Origin: Shewanella carassii | Lineage (GTDB): Bacteria; Pseudomonadota; Gammaproteobacteria; Enterobacterales; Shewanellaceae | Assembly (NCBI RefSeq): GCF_002777975.1 | Contig: NZ_NGVS01000031.1 | Location: 227,029-291,028, forward strand | Length of the DNA stretch: 64,000 nt | Direction: 5' to 3' | Part shown: positions 1 through 8,300 of the stretch, piece after piece | How the letters are laid out: every line of letters starts with the position of its first letter | Position numbering within the stretch: the first letter of the stretch is position 1 | Program-made: the position numbers and the translations under genes | The notes under the pieces: generated by a model | Database searches by the model: none | Told to the model about the DNA's origin: nothing | What the model saw: only the letters and a program-made list of their open reading frames with translations

Positions 1-654
1 AAATTCAGTGGTCTGTTTGGCACCGGGGTCGAGTTTGAGCCTGTCTTTGACGGCGATATCCAGCTCGGCCGGTACCTCGGCGCCATAACAGACGAGCTGT
101 AGCACCTGGCGATCATAATTGTTGCCATCTTGCAGTTTGGAGAGATTCTCGGCCTGTTGCCACAAACGATAGCTATAGCCTTCCTCTAAGGGAGCGCTCA
201 GAGCATTAAGCCGGTTGAAATCGGGCTTGCCGACATAGATGCAGGCATCCAGCGTGGTTTGATAGTCAAAGCTAAAGTCCGGATGGTGACTTTGATACTG
301 TTTTAACACCTCGCCCAGCCTGAGCGGGTCGGCACTATTTGCTGAGCCGCCGCGGGTCAACAGGCGCTCTGTCAGGTAATAGAATGCCTTGGGGTGACCG
401 GCCTTTGCCGCCTGGCTTAAATGGGCTATGTCTTCGGCCAAAGGTAAGGAATAACTGTAGCTCAGCATGAAGTGGGCTTCGCTGCTGCCAAGGGCCGCGG
501 CTCGTTCAAAGAGCGGCTTGGCCTGCTGGCTCTGTCCGGCTTGTTGCAGCGCCTTGGCTTCTTCTACCAGACTGGCGGCATCCTCGGCGTAAACCGGGGT
601 AAAAATAATCACCAATAGGCTTACGGTTGTGGCTAAATGGAGTAAAGTATTCAT
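1..654 (-). CDS. Sel1-like repeat secreted protein, C-terminus cut by window edge
   Basis: The frame runs leftwards from an ATG at 652-654 and is still open at base 1, so the C-terminus lies outside the window. Residues 1-23 form a signal peptide (basic-poor start, hydrophobic LLHLATTVSLLVIIF core, cleavage after VYA). The mature part begins with an alanine-rich helix pair, AKALQQAGQSQQAKPLFERA followed by ALGSSEAHFMLSYSY, which looks like a Sel1/TPR repeat. The product is probably periplasmic and involved in protein-protein contact. The start is the only ATG that gives a signal peptide. Specific function is unknown. Confidence 0.7.
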   Translation of the reverse strand, partial: MNTLLHLATTVSLLVIIFTPVYAEDAASLVEEAKALQQAGQSQQAKPLFERAAALGSSEAHFMLSYSYSLPLAEDIAHLSQAAKAGHPKAFYYLTERLLTRGGSANSADPLRLGEVLKQYQSHHPDFSFDYQTTLDACIYVGKPDFNRLNALSAPLEEGYSYRLWQQAENLSKLQDGNNYDRQVLQLVCYGAEVPAELDIAVKDRLKLDPGAKQTTEF

Positions 655-743
655 AGGGTGCTTAAAAGTTTTTCAATATAACTTGTTGATATTGTTCGGC
701 AGGTATCTCATCAGTCGATGCCCGCCGTGTCAAGGAGGTCGCT

Positions 744-1175
744 ATGCGTAACAAAGATATCCTCTGGCCCACTGATTTCAGTGATACGGCCGCCAACGCC
801 TTGAGATATGCCATTGAAATGGCCAACCTCTATCATGTTGGGCTGCGGATTTTGCACGTGGTAGATCAACCTATAGGTGATGAAAACTATCAGCTGTTGA
901 TCATCACTCCGGAAGAGCTGGCACAAACCATGGAAAAGGCCGCCGCCGAGAAGATGCATGAGTTGCTGGCCAAGCTGAAAAGCCCACTGAAGATTGAAAC
1001 TGTTATTCGCCGCGGTGACGCGGTTGAAGAGATCTTGGATGAAGCCGAGTCTGCCGATGTTGGCATGATAGTGATTGCCAGCCATGGTCGCAGTGGCCTG
1101 GCCCATTTTCTCAGCACCAATGTGGCCGAGGCCGTGGCCAACAAGGCTCGCTGCCCCGTGCTGGTGGTGAAGTAG
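744..1175 (+). CDS. Universal stress protein, UspA family
   Basis: 143 aa, the usual length of a single-domain Usp. It starts MRNKDILWPTDFSDTAANAL, where the family has a beta strand, an Asp and the S/T-A-L helix. It ends in the HGRSGLAHF...CPVLVVK region typical of the nucleotide-binding loop. The canonical loop is G-x2-G-x9-G-S/T; here G-x2-G is present but the second Gly-Ser/Thr is replaced by Ser-Thr at a shortened spacing, so ATP binding is uncertain. A strong AAGGAGG precedes the ATG by about 6 nt. Family members are cytoplasmic stress-resistance proteins. It stands alone and converges on the DUF924 gene. Confidence 0.9.
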   Translation: MRNKDILWPTDFSDTAANALRYAIEMANLYHVGLRILHVVDQPIGDENYQLLIITPEELAQTMEKAAAEKMHELLAKLKSPLKIETVIRRGDAVEEILDEAESADVGMIVIASHGRSGLAHFLSTNVAEAVANKARCPVLVVK

Positions 1176-1200
1176 CAAGTCGATGCGGCTTGAATGAGTA

Positions 1201-1764
1201 CTAGAACGAGGAGCCGGGTTGCTCGAGAAAGGCCAGTTCCTCGGCAGTCGACTGTCGTCCTAATATGGCATTGCGATGGGGATAGCGGCCAAACCTGTCA
1301 ATAATCGCCTTGTGCCTCAACTCAAAGTCATAGTTGTCCCTGGTCTGTTCCGAGGCGAATAGTTCCAGGGCTTTTTGATGGATAAGCGCCGACTCGCTGT
1401 GCATAAAGGGCATATAGAGGAATGCCAGCATAGGGGCTTGCAGTAGTTTGTCGGCGCCTATGCTGATCGCCTCCTGCGCTAGAGCCAAGGCCATGGGATC
1501 GGCACTGAAGGCATCGGGAGTATCACGGTGAATGTTGCGCGAGAACTGATCCAGCAGCAAAATTTCCGCCAGGCGTCCTTGTGGCGTTTGCCGCGAATGC
1601 CATAACTCGCCCTGACGGGCAGCATTCAGCAAGGCGCCGAAACGGCGCTCAATTGTTTGGTCAAACTCAGGATCCTTGCCCCACCAGGCCTTGGGACTTA
1701 TCTCTTCAAACCAAAAATGGATTATCTGTTGTGGCCTGTACTCGGAGACGATTTGCGCTGACAT
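1201..1764 (-). CDS. DUF924 family protein
   Basis: 187 aa from the ATG at 1764, which has AGAAGGA 8 nt upstream. A longer frame up to 1812 would overlap the upstream gene and lacks such a site. The N-terminus IIHFWFEEISPKAWWGKDPEFD and the later LLLDQFSRNIHRDTP are the DUF924 hallmarks, followed by a run of helices. Proteins of this family are all-helical, TPR-like, cytoplasmic and of unknown function. It lies 25 nt downstream of the PH-domain pair on the same strand and may be cotranscribed with it. Confidence 0.88.
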   Translation of the reverse strand: MSAQIVSEYRPQQIIHFWFEEISPKAWWGKDPEFDQTIERRFGALLNAARQGELWHSRQTPQGRLAEILLLDQFSRNIHRDTPDAFSADPMALALAQEAISIGADKLLQAPMLAFLYMPFMHSESALIHQKALELFASEQTRDNYDFELRHKAIIDRFGRYPHRNAILGRQSTAEELAFLEQPGSSF

Positions 1765-1789
1765 GGCAATTCCTTCTATTGACCTGAGA

Positions 1790-3277
1790 TTAAATCCAGT
1801 TGCTGTGATCATGGGCGATAAGCCTAAGGGTTTGCGCCGCGATATCCTGCGCCTTGGCCAGCGGGATGGATGGCAGCGTCAGTTCACCGCTGGCCAGTCC
1901 CAGCTTGAGACTGGCGAGGCCTCGGCGTTTTTGCCCCCGGCTTTGGATTAGCTGCAGATGTTGCACCTTGCTCAGAGACACCAACTGCCAACTGTGACCT
2001 AGGAGCCCCTTGTGGATCCAGAGATCGTTTTCAACCCGCCAAAAACCCCATTGGCGATAGCGCAGATAAAGTGCCGGGACAGCCATTACTCCTGGCAGTA
2101 ATAGTAGCCAAACTTCTGTCGTCAGCCCCCAAAACGCCCATGTCAACGATGCGGGAGTTAAGCACCACAGCGCCCTATAGTAAAACCAGCTCGGGTGAAT
2201 GGGGTGCCAACGATTGGGAATACGGTCGGCCTTGCTGCTTCTTTGGTTGAGTCTTTTTAGCAGGCGGCGCACTTCGCCTCTACCGAGCGATGGCACCAAC
2301 ATTTGATGGTTGCTGCTGCCTTCCACCTCATGGCCTTTTACCTGTTTGAAGCTCAGAGTCCAGCGTTTCAGCCAGCGGGCCAGCAACGACTGCTGCAAGC
2401 TGATGAGTTGAATTCTGCGCTGTTTGAGTATGTCTTGCTGGTGGGACAGCAGGCCGCCGCTACGCTGCAATGTCTCCTGCTCTTGGGTCAGGCGATAGGG
2501 AGCATATTTGAGCAGCGCAGCGACTATTGAGATCACGGAAAACAGCAGATAGCCAAGGAGCAGCAGGCCTAATAGACACCCCAGTTCCAGCAGCGGGTTG
2601 CCGCTTACCTGTTGCTGATGCCAGTCGAAGACTCGTTTCAGTCCCAGCTCCATCAGTTGAGTGCCTTCGAGCTGGCTGAGTATTGGGCCTGTAATGACGG
2701 CAAACCAGACAAAATTATTTTGATACAGGCCAAAGAGGGCTAACTCTGGCAGAGACTTCTTCACCAGTAAGCGGGAGTTTGGCGGTGCTGAGGTGGGGGC
2801 GCTTTCGTCTGTGTGACCCCGAGTCATCAGCTGCAATCTTAGTGACTGGGCTTGAGTTTGAGTGACGGCGCTTAAGCAGACCTCATCGTCAGTGGATCCC
2901 GCAGTTTCCACCAGTAGATTACCCAGTCGCAACGGCTTGAAATAAAATGGTTGCTCCAGACGCACATTCTGAATTTTGTCTATCGGCAGCTCGACTTTGC
3001 GCCTGAACAGGGCGCCACTGTGGACCTCGAGTTTCCCTGGAATCAAGCGATAACGGAATTTACGCCAGCTCAATAGCCCATGGGCAAAAATCACTACCAG
3101 GGTCAATGCCAGCGCCAGTGGCAGCCACACAGAGTCAAACCCCTGTTGCCAGCCGGTGTAGATAATAGGCACCAGGGCGTAACCGTTGCTGAAGAACTGC
3201 TTCAGGCTGGAGAAACTGAAACTGATGATCGCCCAGGGAGAGAGTGATTGCCAGTCGGCTTGCTGCACCTGGTTCAA
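1790..3277 (-). CDS. Large bacterial PH-domain (bPH2/DUF304) membrane protein, YdbT-like
   Basis: 495 aa inner-membrane protein. Hydrophobic pairs near residues 30-70, 185-260 and 375-405 alternate with soluble bPH2 segments. The first is RYRLIPGKLEVHSGALFRR...IPGKI-type text ending in LRLGNLLVETAG; related segments occur near residues 265-340 and 410-480. This matches YdbT-type proteins with three bPH2 units. The start is TTG at 3277: it overlaps the stop of the upstream gene as TTGA and has GGAGGAGAT just upstream. Translational coupling with the small bPH2 protein is the normal arrangement. The biochemical role of the pair is not established. Confidence 0.85.
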   Translation of the reverse strand: MNQVQQADWQSLSPWAIISFSFSSLKQFFSNGYALVPIIYTGWQQGFDSVWLPLALALTLVVIFAHGLLSWRKFRYRLIPGKLEVHSGALFRRKVELPIDKIQNVRLEQPFYFKPLRLGNLLVETAGSTDDEVCLSAVTQTQAQSLRLQLMTRGHTDESAPTSAPPNSRLLVKKSLPELALFGLYQNNFVWFAVITGPILSQLEGTQLMELGLKRVFDWHQQQVSGNPLLELGCLLGLLLLGYLLFSVISIVAALLKYAPYRLTQEQETLQRSGGLLSHQQDILKQRRIQLISLQQSLLARWLKRWTLSFKQVKGHEVEGSSNHQMLVPSLGRGEVRRLLKRLNQRSSKADRIPNRWHPIHPSWFYYRALWCLTPASLTWAFWGLTTEVWLLLLPGVMAVPALYLRYRQWGFWRVENDLWIHKGLLGHSWQLVSLSKVQHLQLIQSRGQKRRGLASLKLGLASGELTLPSIPLAKAQDIAAQTLRLIAHDHSNWI

Positions 3278-3822
3278 TTCGGCATCTCCTCCGAGGTTTC
3301 ACCGCCATCCTTCCCCGCCAAAGCTAACAGGTGTTGGCGCAATGCTTCGGCGACTTCAATATCCAGCCCGGGTAGGCTGACTTCGGCCGCCGAACTGCCG
3401 GCACTGTAGCAGCGCAAACTTGTCAGCCCGAAATGGCGCTGTAATGGCCCCTGAGACAGGCTCACATGCTGCAGCCTGCTGGCCGGCATGGCGGTATGGC
3501 TCTGCCACCAAAGCCCTTCACGCAGCAAAATGCCGTATTCACAAACACCATAAGCCATGGCTTCGGCTTGTCTTTGATTGAGCCAGGCCTTGAACCCCAA
3601 GAGCAGCAGTGCCAGCATCACAGGCGGGATGAGCTCAAAGCCACTCAGTTGGGCGCCGAGCAACAGAGCAGGCACCAGCAGCAGTATGACCAGCGCCGTC
3701 AGCAGCAAGTTTTGCCACAGTAGTTGTTGGCGGTAACGAGGAGACAAGGTGAGCAAGGGCTGGCTGTCAAAGCCCAACCACTGCTGTTGAGGCAGGGGCG
3801 AGTGCGGCGAGCGGGTATCCAT
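3274..3822 (-). CDS. Small bacterial PH-domain membrane protein, YdbS-like
   Basis: 182 aa from the ATG at 3822, preceded by AAGGATT about 10 nt upstream; a TTG at 3882 would add 20 unconvincing residues. Two adjacent membrane segments (around residues 35-80) are followed by a bPH2 domain. Its typical features are YGILLREGLWWQSHTAMPASRLQHVSLSQGPLQR and the closing LGLTSLRCYSAGSSAAEVSLPGL-type strand pairs. It overlaps the larger PH protein by four bases, so the two are translated together. It is probably in the inner membrane. Confidence 0.85.
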   Translation of the reverse strand: MDTRSPHSPLPQQQWLGFDSQPLLTLSPRYRQQLLWQNLLLTALVILLLVPALLLGAQLSGFELIPPVMLALLLLGFKAWLNQRQAEAMAYGVCEYGILLREGLWWQSHTAMPASRLQHVSLSQGPLQRHFGLTSLRCYSAGSSAAEVSLPGLDIEVAEALRQHLLALAGKDGGETSEEMPN

Positions 3823-4096
3823 CTGCTTTGAATCCTTGTGGTCTGACTGCGACAAGAGAGAGTCTATACCATTCGCTATCAAAGTTTTAGCTCACAATCA
3901 GCCCTATAGCTCTCAGGCGTTTTACCTCCACCTGTTTGCGCATGGCGCGTGGATGACAAAGATTTGATGCAGTTCCGGATCCGTAGCGATTGCGCTTGTG
4001 TTAACAACTGGATATCAAGTAATTTGGAAGCAAGACTTTGTTGCCCGTGCGGCGCATCTTTTCCAAACGCGCCAATACTGGCTGTAAACCATCAGG

Positions 4097-4411
4097 ATGA
4101 TGAGTATGTTTCAAGCCGATAAGGTATCTAAACAACAAACCGCCTTTCTGCGTAAACTCTATCTGGCCCACCTGATAGACGATAACCAACATAATTTGTT
4201 GTCCTTACAGAAGGAAACCGGCATGCCGCGCCGCACCTTGCAGGATGCCATTGCCGCCTTCGGTGATATAGGTATTCAAGTGGACTTTATTCAGGATGGG
4301 CGCCGGAATAACTCAGGACACTATCATATTCGTACCTGGGGGCCGATTAACAGCGCTTGGGTCGGCACTCATCTGGAGCAGATCCGCGCCTTGCTGTTCC
4401 CCGAGGCCTGA
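4097..4411 (+). CDS. Small winged-helix DNA-binding-like protein
   Basis: Up to 104 aa. The middle NLLSLQKETGMPRRTLQDAIAAFGDIGIQVDFIQDG has the helix-turn-helix plus wing pattern of a winged-helix domain: a recognition helix around PRRTLQDAIAAF, then a strand-turn-strand. Three in-frame ATGs sit at 4097, 4100 and 4106; AGGATGATG is best spaced for 4106, so the true product may be 101 aa. No ligand domain is present. It may be a stand-alone regulator. I recognise the fold type but not a named family. It is flanked by non-coding DNA on both sides. Confidence 0.7.
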   Translation: MMSMFQADKVSKQQTAFLRKLYLAHLIDDNQHNLLSLQKETGMPRRTLQDAIAAFGDIGIQVDFIQDGRRNNSGHYHIRTWGPINSAWVGTHLEQIRALLFPEA

Positions 4412-4554
4412 GTTTTTATGGTGGGAGGGGCTGTGAGGTTCTCTTCTATTCCGGCCACTTTAAGTGGTCATTGTTTTGGGGCTCATCCTCTGTGAGGACT
4501 TGGCGCCGCTCGCAATTTTGTGCCCCGAATGTCGCTTATTCTCGCTAGATAAAA

Positions 4555-4893
4555 TCAGATAAAAGCAAAACTCAGCCAGCTCAGGCCAAGCAAAACCCAA
4601 GGTAACCACAACAAACATTTGGTTAGGGCATTGCTGGACGGTTTTTCCTGTGTCTCAGCGTCGTCATCTGCACAGTGTTGAAGCCGAGTTTTCTGCCGCA
4701 GCTCTTGCTTGCGAGCCTTGTCCCTCTCTCTGGCCTTAATCTTCTGCTGCTTCTTGTATTCGGCAATGCCTTTCTCTATGCCTTGGGCGATCAGTTTAGT
4801 TTGCTCTTTGGTCTGGCCCGCCTTTTGAGTGGCTTTGGCTATACGCATGGCTTCGGATTGGGTCTCGGTAGAAATAGGTTGCTTTTTGCTCAT
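4555..4893 (-). CDS. DUF2956 family protein
   Basis: 112 aa. The N-terminal half contains the conserved block SxETQSEAMRIAKATQKAGQ then TKEQTKLIAQGIEKGIAEYKKQQK, which is diagnostic of DUF2956. A strongly basic Lys/Arg/Glu coiled-coil follows, and one C-terminal membrane helix (about residues 90-110) ends in LSWLSFAFI. It is therefore a C-tail-anchored inner-membrane protein with a charged cytoplasmic domain. Function is unknown. The ATG at 4893 is the only reasonable start. Confidence 0.85.
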   Translation of the reverse strand: MSKKQPISTETQSEAMRIAKATQKAGQTKEQTKLIAQGIEKGIAEYKKQQKIKARERDKARKQELRQKTRLQHCADDDAETQEKPSSNALTKCLLWLPWVLLGLSWLSFAFI

Positions 4894-5134
4894 GGTGACT
4901 TGGGCTGTTGACTGACGACGAGATTATACCCGCCCGCCGAGAGATGACCACAACCGTGCCTGTGACTTGGCCCATATTGTTGGGGGAGGCGTCGGTATCT
5001 TGCCGCGGTCGACATCCAACAAGCTTGGGGCGTGCGCTGTTGGTTCATCTGGGCGCGGGAAACCTTCCCTTTGCTGGACTCACCGGCGCTTTGGCGCCAC
5101 AATCCTGATTAACAGTCATTGTCTGGATTTTCGC

Positions 5135-6937
5135 TTGTCTGCTCCTCAAATCGCTTCGGCTCGGATCCTGCCCTGGATCCTGAGCTTTCTTAAGCCTTAT
5201 CGTTTGCGGGTCGCCCTGGCGCTGCTGTTTCTGCTGCTGGGGTCACTGGCCTGGCTGGCCCTGGGACAAGGGGTTCGCTTGATAGTGGATGAGGGCTTTA
5301 TGGCCGACAACTCGGGCCGCCTCAACGAAATTGTGTTGTTTATTCTGGGGATCACCCTGGTCAGTGCCGTGGCCGTGTTCTGCCGCTTTTATCTGATGAC
5401 CTGGCTCGGTGAGAAAGTCAGCAACGATATTCGCCGCTTGGTGTATCACAGGTTACTGGAACAAAGCCCGGTGTTTTTCGCCCGCTTGCGCACCGGGGAG
5501 ATCATCTCCCGCTTTACCGCCGACAGTACTCTGTTGCAGACAGTTATCGGTTCTAGCCTGTCGATGGCACTGAGATCTTCAGTGACCACTATAGGTGGCT
5601 TGGTGATGATGGCTTTTACCAGCATCAAGCTCACGGCCTTGGTGCTGCTGGCCGTGCCGCTGGTGTTGGTGCCTGTGGGCTTACTCGGGCGGCGGGTACG
5701 CAAGCTTGCGCGCACCAGTCAGGACAGTGTCGCCGATCTCGGCGCCTATGTGGATGAAACCTTGCATGAGATCCACACGGTACAATCCTATGGTCACGAG
5801 GCTCACGATCGCGATAATTTTGACGGCTACTTGGCGGCGGTGATGCGCGCAGCCAGTGGCCGCATCCGCTATCGCTCGGCGCTGATCTCCTCTGTCATGT
5901 TGCTGACTATCGGCGCCATAGTGGCTGTGACCTGGGTGGGGGCCAGAGACGTAATGGCCGGAGTGGTCAGCGCCGGTGAGCTGTCGGCATTCATGTTTTA
6001 CGCCATGATGGTGGCCGGCGCCGTGGCCACCATAAGCGAAGTGATAGGGGATATTCAGCGGGCTGCCGGTGCCAGCGAACGCTTGATGGAGCTGGCCGAG
6101 TCCAAGGCAAATATTGCCGAGCCGGCCAAGCCGCTGGCGCTGCCCTGTCCGCTCAAGGGAGAACTCAAGATAGAGCAGCTGAGTTTTGCCTATGATGAGG
6201 GCGCAGCTGTGCTTGAGGATCTTAATATCCATATTCAACCCGGTGAACGGGTGGCTCTGGTTGGGCCCAGCGGCGCCGGCAAGAGTACGTTGTTTCAGCT
6301 GCTGCAGCGTTTCTATCAGCCGAGTTGCGGCCGCATTCTGCTCGATGGTGTCGATATCGCTTCTGTATCATTGGCGAGCCTGAGGGCACAGTTTGCCCTG
6401 GTGCCCCAGGAGTCGGTGATCTTCGCCACCAGTGTGCTGGAAAATGTGCGTTATGGCCGCCCGGAGGCCAGCCTGGAAGAGGTGGTTGCCGCCTGCAAGG
6501 GCGCCAGAGCTCATGAATTTATCAGTGAGTTTGCCCAGGGGTATGATACCTATTTGGGTGAGCGTGGCGTGCGCCTTTCCGGTGGTCAAAAGCAGCGAAT
6601 TGCCATTGCCCGCGCCATCTTGGCCCGCAGGCCTATACTGCTGCTCGATGAAGCCACCAGTGCCCTGGATGCGGTCAGTGAAGTCAAGGTCAAGCAGGCT
6701 TTGGATGAGTTGATGGCGGGACGAACCACGCTCATCATAGCTCACAGGTTGGCGACAGTGCTCAATGCTGACCGTATTCTGGTGCTGGAGCGGGGGCGAT
6801 TATTGGCCAGTGGCAGCCACAGCGAGTTGATGCAAACCAGCCCGCTGTACCGTGAGTTTGCCAGTCTGCAGTTGCTCGCGCCCGATAGTCTGGCCGGGAG
6901 CTCACACGAGCCCGGGCAGGCATCATCGCTGGCTTGA
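5135..6937 (+). CDS. ABC exporter, fused permease-ATPase (MsbA/MsbA-like family)
   Basis: About 600 aa. An N-terminal six-helix exporter domain (residues 20-300) includes ARLRTGEIISRFTADSTLL. The ATPase domain has Walker A GPSGAGKST near residue 377, a Q-loop in VPQESVIFA, signature LSGGQKQR near 480, Walker B ILLLDEATSALD near 502 and switch His in IIAHRLATV. It is probably a homodimeric exporter of lipid-like or peptide substrates. The frame stays open back to an ATG at 4967, but that stretch is antisense to the DUF2956 leader and does not look like protein. The homologous region begins around ASARILPWILSFLKPYR, so the TTG at 5135 is my best start; it has no clear ribosome site. Confidence 0.85.
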   Translation: MSAPQIASARILPWILSFLKPYRLRVALALLFLLLGSLAWLALGQGVRLIVDEGFMADNSGRLNEIVLFILGITLVSAVAVFCRFYLMTWLGEKVSNDIRRLVYHRLLEQSPVFFARLRTGEIISRFTADSTLLQTVIGSSLSMALRSSVTTIGGLVMMAFTSIKLTALVLLAVPLVLVPVGLLGRRVRKLARTSQDSVADLGAYVDETLHEIHTVQSYGHEAHDRDNFDGYLAAVMRAASGRIRYRSALISSVMLLTIGAIVAVTWVGARDVMAGVVSAGELSAFMFYAMMVAGAVATISEVIGDIQRAAGASERLMELAESKANIAEPAKPLALPCPLKGELKIEQLSFAYDEGAAVLEDLNIHIQPGERVALVGPSGAGKSTLFQLLQRFYQPSCGRILLDGVDIASVSLASLRAQFALVPQESVIFATSVLENVRYGRPEASLEEVVAACKGARAHEFISEFAQGYDTYLGERGVRLSGGQKQRIAIARAILARRPILLLDEATSALDAVSEVKVKQALDELMAGRTTLIIAHRLATVLNADRILVLERGRLLASGSHSELMQTSPLYREFASLQLLAPDSLAGSSHEPGQASSLA

Positions 6938-6939
6938 TC

Positions 6940-7689
6940 TCAGCGCTTCTGTTTTAAATAAATAATCAGTCCAGTCACCGCCAGTAATAATAAGGCGATC
7001 GCCGCCAGATCCATCAGATAACTGCCGGCAGCGCCGAAGATTCGGCCGCTGTGCAGATCCTGAAGAACCCTGTGCCAGGACAGGCGACTGGCGCGAATAT
7101 CTCCGAGCAACTGCTGCGTTTGTATCTTTGCCCCTTCGAGTGGTTTTATCCAGGGGAGGGCCACCAGGCTGGTGGCCGCTTGCCAATCCAACAGTTCGCT
7201 GTCGCTGCGATATTGGCCCCGGGGTGTTTTCAGCCAGACACTGCCGGGCTCGACCGCCATGGCGTTTATCTGCGGCGGCAAACCTGTCAGCTCGGTTTGG
7301 GTTTCCAGCACAGCAAGATCCTGGCTCAAAATCGTTAAACTGTTTCGGGTCAGCAGCAGCCACTTGTCTTCAAAGGGAGCTATGGCCAGTATCTCATCGG
7401 TTTGCTCGGCTAGCGGCGTGCCGGCTATCCAGGCCTGTCCCTGACTGCTGCCCGCCAGCGGCTGGGCTTGCCAGACTTTGACATCTTCCGGGGCGCCAAT
7501 GCCGTAATAGTCTTGCAGCCATTGCCAGTGCACGCCTTGGGATAGGTTCAGCTCACGGCTGTGATTCAAAGCCAGGCCGGTCAGAGTCAGCAGCAACACA
7601 AGCACACTGCTGATGATGCCAATACGTCTGTGCCAGGGGCGCAGGGTGCGCAGGAGACGGACTCGAAAGTCCGGATGTTTACGTGTCAT
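6940..7689 (-). CDS. PepSY-associated transmembrane protein
   Basis: 249 aa. It begins with a basic cytoplasmic tail, then WHRRIGIISSVLVLLLTLTG, the first helix of the PepSY_TM family with its conserved HRxxG (possible haem ligand). A large periplasmic domain follows, with a second helix at the C-terminus (MDLAAIALLLLAVTGLIIYL). Family members pass electrons or reducing power across the inner membrane. It overlaps the FMN-binding gene by ATGA (7686-7689), so the two are translationally coupled. This fits transmembrane electron delivery to a periplasmic flavoprotein, an inference from context. It ends 2 nt from the convergent ABC exporter. Confidence 0.8.
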   Translation of the reverse strand: MTRKHPDFRVRLLRTLRPWHRRIGIISSVLVLLLTLTGLALNHSRELNLSQGVHWQWLQDYYGIGAPEDVKVWQAQPLAGSSQGQAWIAGTPLAEQTDEILAIAPFEDKWLLLTRNSLTILSQDLAVLETQTELTGLPPQINAMAVEPGSVWLKTPRGQYRSDSELLDWQAATSLVALPWIKPLEGAKIQTQQLLGDIRASRLSWHRVLQDLHSGRIFGAAGSYLMDLAAIALLLLAVTGLIIYLKQKR

Positions 7690-8258
7690 CTGGGCTCGCT
7701 GTTTTGTTGCAGGCTGTGTTGTTGCAGACCGTGTTGCAGGCTGAGTTGCTGGTCAAGATAGAGGGCGATGCGGGCCAGTTTGGTTAGGGCCCTGACGGAA
7801 AGTGTCGCTCCGGTAATGCCATCTATATGTTTGTCCAGCTGTTTATCTTTTGTGAGTGTTGCCGATTTAAATTGATCGGTAAAGAAGTCGTGCCTGACCT
7901 CATCACCGCGGCTCTCGCGGTAGATAAGCACCTTGGTGCGATAAATCTGTCCATGGCGCACCTGAATGCCAACCGTGATTGGCGCTTCTTTGCCTATCTC
8001 CTCGAGGATCCAGACAGTGTCGTCTCCCTGCTGCCAATAGCGGGTACGCAGCGGCCGAAAATCGTGGGCCAGTATCTCTTCTATGATCTGGCGTTGCTCG
8101 GCGCTGAACCAAAAGACTTTGGCTTTCGCTTGACCTTTACCTTGGGAGCCCAAGGCCTGGGTGACAAAGTCTGCCGGGCTTTGGTAAACGCTTTGCGCCG
8201 CTTGGGTTTGAGCGAACGGCAGCAAAAACAGTGAGAGTAGTGCAATAAGAGTCTTCAT
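7686..8258 (-). CDS. Periplasmic FMN-binding domain protein
   Basis: 190 aa with a signal peptide (MKTLIALLSLFLLPFAQTQA). The C-terminal part has the FMN_bind pattern, with DGITGAT near residues 145-151. This matches the motif D-G-x-S/T-G-A-T that the ApbE flavin transferase modifies by attaching FMN to the last Thr. The protein is therefore probably a covalent flavoprotein in the periplasm. No apbE is in the window, so the transferase must be elsewhere. It sits between the porin and the PepSY-TM gene in one operon, suggesting a redox step for an imported metal complex or other periplasmic acceptor. Confidence 0.85.
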   Translation of the reverse strand: MKTLIALLSLFLLPFAQTQAAQSVYQSPADFVTQALGSQGKGQAKAKVFWFSAEQRQIIEEILAHDFRPLRTRYWQQGDDTVWILEEIGKEAPITVGIQVRHGQIYRTKVLIYRESRGDEVRHDFFTDQFKSATLTKDKQLDKHIDGITGATLSVRALTKLARIALYLDQQLSLQHGLQQHSLQQNSEPR

Positions 8259-8272
8259 AAATGCCTCAACGA

Positions 8273-8291
8273 GGGTGCCCCAGAGGGCACC
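8273..8291 (-). other. Intercistronic hairpin between porin and FMN-binding gene
   Basis: GGGTGCCC and GGGCACC flank the four-base loop CAGA. It lies directly after the porin stop and before the flavoprotein start. No U tract follows, so it is more likely an mRNA-stability or partial-attenuation element than a terminator; it could lower downstream expression relative to the porin. Confidence 0.45.
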
Positions 8292-8300
8292 TAAAGATCA

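Noticed and set aside
4482..4540. Short inverted repeats such as CCACTT/AAGTGG near 4456 and GC-rich bits near 4500 as terminators
   Set aside because: Stems are six pairs or fewer with no T tract, so they cannot be supported.
4967..5134. N-terminal extension of the ABC exporter
   Set aside because: The added residues are Gly/Ser/Arg-rich and unlike exporter N-termini. The region looks like intergenic DNA; the TTG at 5135 gives the usual length.
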